Below, piece by piece: positions 46,331 to 54,385 of a stretch of 64,000 nucleotides of DNA. The position numbers and the translations under genes are program-made. Under the pieces are notes generated by a model, which worked only from the letters and a program-made list of their open reading frames with translations, was not told the DNA's origin and searched no databases. Numbering within the stretch: position 1 is the stretch's first letter; each line of letters starts with the position of its first letter. The stretch is from contig NZ_CAMCBS010000006.1 in NCBI RefSeq assembly GCF_945873075.1, forward strand, positions 31,128 through 95,127, read 5' to 3'. This stretch comes from an uncultured Moraxella sp. GTDB taxonomy: Bacteria; Pseudomonadota; Gammaproteobacteria; Pseudomonadales; Moraxellaceae.

Positions 46331-47731
46331 ATGAACGAACAAAACAAACACGAACCATTATTAACCATCAGCCCAAGCGCCGCCGTACCGATGGCGATTG
46401 TGATGGTCATCGTCTTGGGTGTGACCATGATTGCTTGGGGTTGGGTACCGCATCTGTCGCTACTGTTGGTGATTATCGGCTTGATGATGTTTGGGCTTGT
46501 CAAGGGTGTCAAATTTGACGCCATGCAAGATAAGATGATCAGCGGTGTCGGGGCGGGCATGGGGGCGATTTATCTGTTCTCATTCATTGGGCTACTCGTG
46601 TCGGCTTTGATGATGTCTGGGGCAATTCCGACGCTGATTTATTATGGCTTTGGCGTTTTGTCTGCTGATATGTTTTATTTATCGGCATTCATTTTATCAA
46701 GCATTGTCGGTATTGCGCTTGGTAGTGGTTTCACGACTTGTGCGACGATCGGCGTGGCGTTTTTGGGCATGGCGGCAGCATTCGGCGCAAACCCTGCTAT
46801 CGTCGCCGGCGCAATGGTTTCCGGCGCATTATTTGGTGATAAAATGTCACCACTGTCAGACACGACCAGTATCGCTGCATCCATTGTTGGTGTAGATTTG
46901 TTTGACCATATCAAAAATATGATGTACACCACTGTACCAGCTTGGCTCATCAGTGCAGGATTGTTTTGGTTCTTATCAGATGCACACTTGGCAGCGGATT
47001 TAAGCGATGTCGCTGTGCTCAAAGAACAGCTCATCATGAGTGGCTTGGTGCATGGCTATGCGTTGTTGCCATTTGTGGTGCTTGTTGTGTTGGCAGTGTT
47101 AAAAGTCAATGCCATTTATACCATTTCAGCGACCATTGCGGTGTCATTGGCGCTCACCTTTACGCACAGTACGCCAAGCTTGTCTGATTTGGGTAATTGG
47201 TTCTTTGCAGGCTATGCACCAGCAGAAAATCTTAATTTGGGAGATGTTGGCAAAATCGTCAGCCGTGGCGGACTGCAAAGTATGTTCTTTAGCCAGCTAC
47301 TTGTGATTTTGGCACTGTCATTGGGCGGACTGCTGCAGGGCTTGGGTATCTTGCCTGCGTTACTTGATGGTATGCGTCATCTATTGACCAAGGCAAGTCG
47401 TGGCGTGGCAGCGGCGGCGTTTACATCGCTGGGTATCAATGTGCTTGTTGGTGAGCAGTATTTGAGCTTGCTACTATCGGGCAATGCGTTTTTGCCAGAG
47501 TATAAGCGGCTTGGACTACACCCAAAAAATCTATCACGCACCATCGAAGATGCGGGCACAGTCATCAACCCACTTGTGCCGTGGGGCGTGTATGGGGGCT
47601 TTTTGGCAGGGACATTTGGGATGCCTGTGGTGGCGTATCTGCCGTATGCGTTCTTTTGTTATCTATGCTTTGTGTTGACGCTGATATTTGGATTTACAGG
47701 CTTTACCATTACCAAGCTTGATAAGGCATAA
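46331..47731 (+). CDS. nhaC: Na+/H+ antiporter, NhaC family
   Basis: A 466-residue inner-membrane protein with about eleven hydrophobic segments. NhaC-family landmarks include SGVGAGMGAIYLFSFIGLLV, the GSGFTTCATIGVAFLGM segment, GDKMSPLSDTTSIAASIVGV (conserved polar helix) and INPLVPWGVYGGFLAGTFG. The family exchanges Na+ for H+, and some relatives exchange malate/lactate. The ATG at 46331 lies seven bases after AAGGA; ATG 46325 is an alternative. It sits between hpd and maiA, so it may serve the tyrosine-catabolism locus, possibly as an organic-acid exchanger; that is speculation. Confidence 0.9.
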   Translation: MNEQNKHEPLLTISPSAAVPMAIVMVIVLGVTMIAWGWVPHLSLLLVIIGLMMFGLVKGVKFDAMQDKMISGVGAGMGAIYLFSFIGLLVSALMMSGAIPTLIYYGFGVLSADMFYLSAFILSSIVGIALGSGFTTCATIGVAFLGMAAAFGANPAIVAGAMVSGALFGDKMSPLSDTTSIAASIVGVDLFDHIKNMMYTTVPAWLISAGLFWFLSDAHLAADLSDVAVLKEQLIMSGLVHGYALLPFVVLVVLAVLKVNAIYTISATIAVSLALTFTHSTPSLSDLGNWFFAGYAPAENLNLGDVGKIVSRGGLQSMFFSQLLVILALSLGGLLQGLGILPALLDGMRHLLTKASRGVAAAAFTSLGINVLVGEQYLSLLLSGNAFLPEYKRLGLHPKNLSRTIEDAGTVINPLVPWGVYGGFLAGTFGMPVVAYLPYAFFCYLCFVLTLIFGFTGFTITKLDKA

Positions 47732-47778
47732 TCCAACACCAAGTGGACTGATGTAGGGTTAATTATTAAGGATCAATG

Positions 47779-48417
47779 ATGAAACTATACTCATATTTTC
47801 GCAGTTCGGCATCGTATCGTGTGCGTATTGCTTTGGCGCTCAAAGGATTGGATGCTGATATCATACCCATCAATCTGCTCAAAGGCGAGCAAAAAAGCGA
47901 TGATTATCTCGCCATCAATCCCCAAGGGCTGATACCTAGCCTGCAAGTCGATGATGCCGTGCTATCGCAGTCGCTTGCCATCATTGAGTATTTAGAAGAA
48001 GTGGATAACACTGTGCCACTATTGCCAAGCGATGCCATTGGGCGTGCGACTGTACGAGCGATGGCGCAGCTGATTGCTTGTGAAGTGCATCCGCTTAATA
48101 ATTTACGAGTACTTCAATATCTGACAGGCGAGCTTGGCATCGATGATACGACCAAGATGGCATGGTATGCACATTGGATTCATCAAGGCTTTGCATCGCT
48201 TGAGATGATGCTAAAACAGCACGCAGGCAAGTTCTGCTATGGCGATACGCCGACGATGGCGGACTGCTGTCTGATACCGCAGGTGTATAATGCCAAGCGG
48301 TTCGATGTCGATATCAGTGTCTATCCGCTGATTAACCAAATCGTCGCAAACTGTGAAACTTTGCCTGCCTTTATCAAGGCACATCCTGACCATCAGCCTG
48401 ATACGCCAGTTGCGTAA
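47779..48417 (+). CDS. maiA: Maleylacetoacetate isomerase
   Basis: A glutathione-dependent zeta-class GST that isomerises maleylacetoacetate to fumarylacetoacetate in tyrosine degradation. The 212 residues begin with KLYSYFRSSASYRVRIALALKG, the zeta signature (SSA in place of SSC, common in bacteria). NPQGLIPSLQVDD (cis-Pro) and QSLAIIEYLEE follow. AAGGATC favours ATG 47779 over 47776. A strong terminator follows. Homogentisate dioxygenase and a full-length fumarylacetoacetase are not in the window. Confidence 0.92.
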   Translation: MKLYSYFRSSASYRVRIALALKGLDADIIPINLLKGEQKSDDYLAINPQGLIPSLQVDDAVLSQSLAIIEYLEEVDNTVPLLPSDAIGRATVRAMAQLIACEVHPLNNLRVLQYLTGELGIDDTTKMAWYAHWIHQGFASLEMMLKQHAGKFCYGDTPTMADCCLIPQVYNAKRFDVDISVYPLINQIVANCETLPAFIKAHPDHQPDTPVA

Positions 48418-48433
48418 ATGCAATCTATCCAAC

Positions 48434-48465
48434 TCACCGCAAGTTAAGTCTGCGGTGATTTTTTT
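48434..48465 (+). terminator. maiA terminator
   Basis: TCACCGCA at 48434-48441 pairs with TGCGGTGA at 48451-48458, loop of nine, followed by seven T. Confidence 0.9.
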
Positions 48466-48551
48466 GGCTTACATGACGGCATTATCTCGCCTATTTGGGG
48501 TGAAATTATGTTACAATAAGCATCATTTTGTCACGCATTTTGCCATTTGCT

Positions 48552-49307
48552 ATGTCTGTCTCCTTATCTCGTTTGGCTCGCCAATACAGTCTTGTGCTGT
48601 TGATTTTGCTTGTTTGGCAAGCGGTGATTGGCATGGGCTTAATGCCAGATTATCTGTTGCCGAGTCCTTGGCAGATTGTGCAGGCGTCCATTGATGATTT
48701 TGCCTTGCTTGCCATGCACGCCAAATACACATTGGCGACGGCGTTTATCGGTACGATGATTGGGCTGCTCTTAAGCTTTGTGCTGTCGATATTGATGGAT
48801 TTGTCTCGTGGATTTCGCCAAAGCGTCTATCCTGTGTTGCTACTGAACCAAACCATTCCGACCATTGCCATTGCGCCGCTGCTTGTGATTTGGCTTGGTT
48901 ATGGCATCACGCCAAAGATTGTGCTTGTGGTGCTGTCGGTGTTTTTTCCGATGACCATTGCGCTACTTGATGGCTATCGCTCGGTAGGGACAGATGAGCT
49001 CAATTTATTCCGCTCAATGAAAGCTACAACCTATCAGACTTATCGACATCTCAAGATACCATCGGCGATGGGATATTTTTTTACAGGGCTAAAAGTTGCC
49101 TTAAGCTATGCACTAATCTCTGCGGTGGTGGCAGAATGGCTTGGTGGCTATCATGGGCTTGGGGTTTATATGACCCGTGTGCGTAAGTCCTATGAGCTTG
49201 ACAATATGTTTGCGGTGATTTTTTTGATTAGCTTTTTGACACTGGTGCTGATTGCTATGGTCAAATGGCTCGAAAAACGCCTGATGGCTTATAAATTTCA
49301 ACAATGA
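48552..49307 (+). CDS. ABC transporter permease, ThiX/SsuC type
   Basis: A 251-residue inner-membrane permease with about six hydrophobic segments. The EAA-type loop that contacts the ATPase reads ELNLFRSMKATTYQTYRHLKIPSA, followed by a ThiX/TauC-like end (AVVAEWLGGYHGLGVYMTRV). It is the first gene of a permease - binding protein - ATPase operon. The upstream frame starts at TTG 48528, but ATG 48552 begins the typical short N-terminus. No THI-box riboswitch is seen upstream. Confidence 0.88.
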   Translation: MSVSLSRLARQYSLVLLILLVWQAVIGMGLMPDYLLPSPWQIVQASIDDFALLAMHAKYTLATAFIGTMIGLLLSFVLSILMDLSRGFRQSVYPVLLLNQTIPTIAIAPLLVIWLGYGITPKIVLVVLSVFFPMTIALLDGYRSVGTDELNLFRSMKATTYQTYRHLKIPSAMGYFFTGLKVALSYALISAVVAEWLGGYHGLGVYMTRVRKSYELDNMFAVIFLISFLTLVLIAMVKWLEKRLMAYKFQQ

Positions 49308-49327
49308 CTCATGAAAAGGATATGAAG

Positions 49328-50323
49328 ATGAAGTTTAAATTTCGCCCGTTGGTTGGTGTGACTTTGGTTGCGCTAATGAGTGCAGGGCTATTTGCTTGCC
49401 AAAAACAAGAAAACGCACAAGCTTCCCAAACTGAGCAGCCGTTACAAGAGCTGATCATTGCATTGGACTGGGTGCCAAATACCAATCACACGGGACTGTA
49501 TGTGGCGCTTGATCAAGGGTATTTTGCCAAGCAGGGCTTTGATGCCAAGATTGTACAGCCAAGCGAAGACAGTACATCGACGCTGGTTGCCAATCAGCGA
49601 GCGGATTTTGGCGTGTATTTTCAGCCAAATATAGTCAAGCGTCTCAATAAAGGCGAGCCGATCACTGCGGTGGCAGCCATCGCTCAGCACAACAGCGCAG
49701 GCCTTATGTCTTTGGCAAGTCTGGGTGCGACATCACCAAAAGATTTGCACGGCAAGCGTTATTCAACTTGGGAGGATCCTGTGGATGATGCGACGGTAGC
49801 CGAGATTGTCGGCGAGCCATTGGTCAAAATCCCGGGCGAATCGACCGATGCGACGACCGCACTACGCATGGATCAGTTTGACTACATTATGGCATATTAT
49901 GGCTGGGATGGGATTCATGCCAAGATTAAGGGCGTTGAGACCAATTTCTTTTATCTTAAAGATGCCAATCCTGTCTTTGACTACTATTCACCGATTTTGA
50001 TTGCCAATACTGATGCGCTCAAGGCAAATCCCGAAAAATACAAAAAAGCACTCGCCGCCATCAAAGAAGGCTATCTGTATGCCGCCAAAAATCCTGAAGC
50101 ATCCGCCGAGATTTTGGTCAAGCACGCACCTGAGATCAATCCTGAGCTTGCCAAACAAAGCCAAGCTTATCTCTCGACGCTGTATCTTGATGACAAAGGC
50201 GACTGGGGGCGATTTGATTATGCACGCTGGGATCGTTTCTTTGGTTGGGTGAATGATAAGGGCTTGACGGATAAGCCATTACCGCCACAAGCAGGCGTGA
50301 CCAATGACTACTTGCCAAACTGA
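49328..50323 (+). CDS. THI5/NMT1-like ABC substrate-binding lipoprotein
   Basis: A 331-residue periplasmic lipoprotein. The signal ends in lipobox LFAC (Cys22). The mature domain begins ELIIALDWVPNTNHTGLYVA and continues LDQGYFAKQGFDAKIVQPSE, typical of THI5/NMT1-like proteins such as ThiY. YSTWEDPVDDATVAEIVG and FDYIMAYYGWDG follow. Ligands in this family include thiamin pyrimidine precursors and riboflavin precursors. The ATG at 49328 is seven bases after AAGGA; the longer frame from 49304 overlaps the permease stop. A pyrimidine ligand is inferred. Confidence 0.85.
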   Translation: MKFKFRPLVGVTLVALMSAGLFACQKQENAQASQTEQPLQELIIALDWVPNTNHTGLYVALDQGYFAKQGFDAKIVQPSEDSTSTLVANQRADFGVYFQPNIVKRLNKGEPITAVAAIAQHNSAGLMSLASLGATSPKDLHGKRYSTWEDPVDDATVAEIVGEPLVKIPGESTDATTALRMDQFDYIMAYYGWDGIHAKIKGVETNFFYLKDANPVFDYYSPILIANTDALKANPEKYKKALAAIKEGYLYAAKNPEASAEILVKHAPEINPELAKQSQAYLSTLYLDDKGDWGRFDYARWDRFFGWVNDKGLTDKPLPPQAGVTNDYLPN

Positions 50324-50327
50324 GTTG

Positions 50328-51083
50328 ATGGCTCATCCAAAGCCAGCCAAGCTGTCATTGGTGGATATTTGCCACCGCTTTGTGACGGCGACGATGGATG
50401 CGCCATTGTTCCAAAATCTGTCCTTGAGCGTCGCACCTAGACAGGTGGTGAGTATTATCGGTACAAGTGGCGTGGGCAAAAGTACGCTATTTAACATCGC
50501 AGCTGGGCTGATTCGCCCAGAGTCTGGGCAGGTCATCATTGATGGTGTCGATAGTACGGGCAAGGCAGGGCAAGTGGGCTATATGCTCCAAAAAGACTTG
50601 TTATTACCCTTTAAAAGTATCTATGACAATATCGCACTGCCAATGATGCTACAGGGCATGGATAAGACGGCGATACAAGCACGCATTACGCCCAATCTTG
50701 GCTTATTTGGGCTAGATGGCTTGGCGGATAAATACCCGCATCAGCTGTCAGGCGGTCAAAGACAGCGTGCGGCACTGCTGCGTACTTATCTGAGTAACGA
50801 CCATCTGATGCTACTCGATGAGCCGTTTTCGGCGCTGGATTTTGTGACCAAATCTGAGATGTATGCATGGTTTAATGCCTTTCGCCATCAAACAGGGCTG
50901 ACTTGCTTGATGATTACCCATGATATTGATGAAGCGATTTATCTGTCCGATTGCGTCTATGTGCTAAAAGGCTTTCCGGCAACGCTGGCGCATCGCTTTG
51001 AGATACCAAAAGAAGAAGGCTTTATGCAGTCGCAGGAGTTTTTGGTGCTCAAAGAGCGGATTTTGACAGCGATTAAGGGGTAG
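50328..51083 (+). CDS. ABC transporter ATPase, ThiZ/SsuB type
   Basis: A 251-residue ATPase energising the preceding permease. Walker A is IGTSGVGKSTLFNIAAGL near 34-51, the Q-loop is MLQKDLLLPF, the signature LSGGQRQRAALLRTYL, Walker B LMLLDEPFSALD, and the H-loop MITHDIDEAIYLSD. The frame from 50304 overlaps the binding-protein gene; ATG 50328 lies five bases after that stop and is preferred, though no clear ribosome binding site is seen. It is followed by a terminator shared with rlpA. Confidence 0.9.
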   Translation: MAHPKPAKLSLVDICHRFVTATMDAPLFQNLSLSVAPRQVVSIIGTSGVGKSTLFNIAAGLIRPESGQVIIDGVDSTGKAGQVGYMLQKDLLLPFKSIYDNIALPMMLQGMDKTAIQARITPNLGLFGLDGLADKYPHQLSGGQRQRAALLRTYLSNDHLMLLDEPFSALDFVTKSEMYAWFNAFRHQTGLTCLMITHDIDEAIYLSDCVYVLKGFPATLAHRFEIPKEEGFMQSQEFLVLKERILTAIKG

Positions 51084-51157
51084 GGCTAACTTAGGCTAAG
51101 CATTGCAAAGGACAATAGTGTAGAAAATACTGCTTGTCTTTTTAAATCAACTCTAAG

Positions 51158-51192
51158 AAAAAAACCGAAACTTAACAAAGTCTCGGTTTTTT
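51158..51192. terminator. Bidirectional terminator
   Basis: AAAAAACCGA with one inner mismatch then ACTT pairs with AAGT and TCGGTTTTTT, loop AACA, between the convergent transporter operon and rlpA. Confidence 0.85.
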
Positions 51193-51207
51193 AGTATCCT
51201 TATCCAA

Positions 51208-51786
51208 TCAGTCAATACGCTCAATGGTCACATTGCCTGTATTGCCAGTCATGCCGATGGCTTTGGCAGCACCATAAGATAGGCTAAGCGCGCTACTGCC
51301 TGCAGATGGACGGTCATTGATTTTGACAACGACTGATTTGCCATTATCACGATTGGTCACACGCACATAGCAGTTCATTGGCAATGAGCTGTGTGCGGCG
51401 GTCATGGCATTCATATCAAAGGTTTCGCCACTGGCGGTTTTGCGTCCGTGAAATTGACGACCATACCAAGATGCTAGACCAGTTTGCTTAAATTTGTTCA
51501 CCGTGCTAGATGCCACAGCCGTCAGTTTTTCGAGCACTGGGGTGTCGCTATCAGCTTTTTTGGTGGTTTTGGCATTTTGGGTCATCAAAGGACTACTAAG
51601 CGCCAAAGAAGATGGCTGGCGAGCTTGACGAACCAAACTAGATGCATTGTTGTGCTGAGCGGTCAATTGACCAAGCACATTATCAATATTAGCCGAATTT
51701 GCTTTATCGCCTGCGTGTGCAGAAACACCAACGCCTGCGCTGACAGTGATTGCCAAGCCAAGCAAAGATTTGCTAATTGTTTTCAT
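51208..51786 (-). CDS. rlpA: RlpA-family septal ring / lytic transglycosylase-like protein
   Basis: A 192-residue secreted protein. The signal peptide ends about residue 26 (VSAGVGVSAHA). A low-complexity stretch follows, and the RlpA double-psi barrel covers about 103-190: TGLASWYGRQFHGRKTASGE, FDMNAMTAAHSSLPMNCYVR, and VVVKINDRPSAGSSALSLSY with the conserved Asp. RlpA cleaves glycan strands lacking peptides and acts at division sites in Pseudomonas. It lacks a SPOR domain and a lipobox, so it is a short soluble form. AAAGAGGCAACC precedes the ATG. Confidence 0.9.
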   Translation of the reverse strand: MKTISKSLLGLAITVSAGVGVSAHAGDKANSANIDNVLGQLTAQHNNASSLVRQARQPSSLALSSPLMTQNAKTTKKADSDTPVLEKLTAVASSTVNKFKQTGLASWYGRQFHGRKTASGETFDMNAMTAAHSSLPMNCYVRVTNRDNGKSVVVKINDRPSAGSSALSLSYGAAKAIGMTGNTGNVTIERID

Positions 51787-52359
51787 GGTTGCCTCTTTAG
51801 TGTTGAAAGCTTTGTTGTGGCGTGTATGCCAACAGACATCATCCTAATGTAACAAAGTCGCTACTATCAAGTATCAATACCATTCAAAAAGTATTAATAA
51901 CAAGTATTTGTGAATTTATCCCATGATGCTCATACTTGCAAACCAAGCAACTGGGGGTGAATTGTGATTGTTTTGGGCAATGATAACACAGTCAAAATTA
52001 ATCAAGCATACAGTAGCACAGAAAAAGTATTGCAATGTGTCGTTTTGTAGTCATTGTACCCAGCTTTGGTAAAATTATGACAAATTGATACAAATTGCCC
52101 TTTACCACATTCCTATATTAGCACCATTTTGATAAATTACAAGGGCAAAAACAGCAAAAATCACAGAAATTTGCACAAATTTTGTACAAAATGGTGATTT
52201 TATCGCTTATTTTTCACATTGAGCACCGACCTTTGTCGTCCATGCGCCGTGATAAGCTGTCAAATAAGCTGTCAAAATTGCTACCAAAAAACATTGGCAA
52301 AATTGATGAAGTGGTGTAAGCTTATCAGCAGATTTTGGCTCAAAAAAAATTAGCAATCC
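51787..52359. other. Gene-free stretch of 573 bases
   Basis: No convincing gene, RNA or hairpin was seen. It is AT-rich. It must contain the promoters of the divergent rlpA and HolD-like genes, but none stands out. A short tandem direct repeat lies at 52253-52276. Confidence 0.5.
52253..52276 (+). repeat. Twelve-base tandem direct repeat
   Basis: TAAGCTGTCAAA occurs twice in tandem, at 52253-52264 and 52265-52276, about 85 bases upstream of the following gene. Confidence 0.8.
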
Positions 52360-53151
52360 ATGTCAACCGGCTTTTATGATACACAATATCAATCCCGCAC
52401 AATCCTATCTGCATTAGGTGTTGTGCTGTGGGCGGCTCGTAGCAGCCAAACACAGCTTTTGGCACAGCCATCGGCTGATGTATCATCACAGCCTTTGGCA
52501 CGCACTGCGGTATCCACGCAGGTATCACCATCCAAAGCCAATAAAACAGCGCCAACTGATAAGCCATCTAAAGCACCGATTGGCAGTCAGCTGACACATC
52601 TTAGCCAAGCTCTCAAAGAACACAGCCGACAGGTACAGCACCACACCGTCCAAGAATTATCATCCACCACACAAAGCACTACAAGCACCGAACTAGACAC
52701 TGTGCCGACATTTCGATTACAGGCGATTGTCTATCGCCAATGGGTTTTGTTGGTTGATTTTGACGGCATTGACATCGCCAAAAAAGACATCTGGGTATCG
52801 CTCAATCAAGCCATCCAAAATCATGCCAAAGCATCACAGCTGACGTATGAACAGCGGGTGCTGAATTATCCGATTATCAGCAATGACCCAAATGCTAACC
52901 AACCTGCGGTGATTGATGCTAGTATCAAGGGCTTTATTTTTGGGTGTTTGCAGGCAAGCCCCAAGATTGAACAAATTCTTGTGCTAAGTGCATTACCATC
53001 ATGTATCAACCTAAAAAACATCATCAGCGCACTGGATGATAAGCTGGTTATCAATCAGGATTTTGGGCTAGATGATATGTGGAAACAGCCAACAGTCAAA
53101 AAGCAGTTTTGGCAATATCTACATCAAGCGGATGATAAGACGGACAAATAA
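52360..53151 (+). CDS. Hypothetical protein, possibly DNA polymerase III psi subunit (HolD-like)
   Basis: A 263-residue protein. The N-terminal 30 residues (RTILSALGVVLWAARSS) resemble the psi peptide that binds chi or the clamp loader (LQQLGITQW in E. coli). A Ser/Thr/Gln-rich disordered linker covers about 30-115. The C-terminal half looks globular (FRLQAIVYRQWVLLVDFDGI; FIFGCLQASPKIEQILVLSA). HolD of E. coli is 137 residues with the same order but a shorter linker. The assignment is a guess from the N-terminal pattern and the predicted layout. It is not in an operon; serC follows after 134 bases. No ribosome binding site is clear. Confidence 0.6.
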   Translation: MSTGFYDTQYQSRTILSALGVVLWAARSSQTQLLAQPSADVSSQPLARTAVSTQVSPSKANKTAPTDKPSKAPIGSQLTHLSQALKEHSRQVQHHTVQELSSTTQSTTSTELDTVPTFRLQAIVYRQWVLLVDFDGIDIAKKDIWVSLNQAIQNHAKASQLTYEQRVLNYPIISNDPNANQPAVIDASIKGFIFGCLQASPKIEQILVLSALPSCINLKNIISALDDKLVINQDFGLDDMWKQPTVKKQFWQYLHQADDKTDK

Positions 53152-53285
53152 CCGACAATGCTGACAATGCTATAGCTGATTGCATAAATGAGTGTGCAAA
53201 GGCTTATCTGTCACTGCTTTTCATGATACAATAACCAAACTTTCCCAATCTTGCCTGCTATTTTTATATCATTAAGGAAAAATCC

Positions 53286-54368
53286 ATGACCCGTTTAGCG
53301 AATTTCTGTGCTGGTCCTGCCAGTATGCCAACCGCTGTCCTTGAGCGTGCCCAAGCTGAAATGCTTGATTGGCAAGGGCTTGGCGCATCTGTGATGGAAA
53401 TCAGCCATCGCAGTGCCGACTATATTGAGCTTGCCCAAAAAGCCGAAGCTAATTTGCGTAAGCTCATGAACATCAGCGATGACTATGCGGTGCTATTTTT
53501 GCAAGGTGGTGCGGCATTGCAGTTCTCTAGCATTCCACTGAACCTACTTAATGGTGGCACGGCTGATTATCTAAACACAGGCGCATGGTCACAAAAAGCC
53601 TATAAAGAAGCCAAACGCTATGAAGTGCTTGGTCTTGGCAAGGTGAATCTGGTCGCCGAAGGTGATGGCAGTGATGTGCCTGCGTTTGACACTTGGCAGC
53701 TGACGGATGGCGCAAGTTATTTTCACTACTGCCCAAATGAGACCATTCACGGCGTGCAAATCTTTGACACACCAAAAGTCAATGCGCCAATCGTCGCCGA
53801 CTTCTCATCATGCATCCTATCAGAGCCGATTAATGTCAATGACTTTGGCATGATTTATGCCGGTGCACAAAAGAACATTGGGCCGGCTGGTTTGACATTG
53901 GTCATCGTACGTAAAGAGTTGCTTGACAAGGCAAGTCCGTGGTGTCCAAATGTGATGAATTATAAAAATCAGTTTGAAAATGACTCAATGCTCAACACGC
54001 CATCGACTTATGCATGGTATCTGTCGGGCCTCGTGTTTGAATGGCTACTTGAGCAAGGCGGTGTCGAAGCCATTGCCAAGATTAACCGTGCCAAAGCACA
54101 AGCACTGTATGATGCCATCGACGCGAGCGACTTTTATACCAATAAAGTCAATCCTGCCTATCGCTCTATCATGAATGTACCGTTCCAGCTTGCTGATAGC
54201 AGTCTTGATAAGCTATTCTTAGAAGAATCAAAACAAGCAGGGCTACTAAACCTAAAAGGTCATCGTGTCGTCGGCGGTATGCGAGCGAGCATCTATAATG
54301 CCATCACGCTAGAGCAAGTGCAGGCATTGGTAAGCTTTATGGCTGAATTTGAGCGTAAGCACGGCTAA
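53286..54368 (+). CDS. serC: Phosphoserine aminotransferase
   Basis: A PLP enzyme converting 3-phosphohydroxypyruvate to phosphoserine, and also acting in pyridoxal phosphate synthesis. The 360 residues match the family. It begins NFCAGPASMPTAVLERAQAE, then EISHRSADYIEL and LFLQGGAALQFSSIPLNLL. The PLP lysine lies in YAGAQKNIGPAGLT, and GHRVVGGMRASIYNAI is near the end. AAGGAAAAATCC precedes the ATG. Confidence 0.97.
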   Translation: MTRLANFCAGPASMPTAVLERAQAEMLDWQGLGASVMEISHRSADYIELAQKAEANLRKLMNISDDYAVLFLQGGAALQFSSIPLNLLNGGTADYLNTGAWSQKAYKEAKRYEVLGLGKVNLVAEGDGSDVPAFDTWQLTDGASYFHYCPNETIHGVQIFDTPKVNAPIVADFSSCILSEPINVNDFGMIYAGAQKNIGPAGLTLVIVRKELLDKASPWCPNVMNYKNQFENDSMLNTPSTYAWYLSGLVFEWLLEQGGVEAIAKINRAKAQALYDAIDASDFYTNKVNPAYRSIMNVPFQLADSSLDKLFLEESKQAGLLNLKGHRVVGGMRASIYNAITLEQVQALVSFMAEFERKHG

Positions 54369-54385
54369 TTTGTTTATCATCAGCA

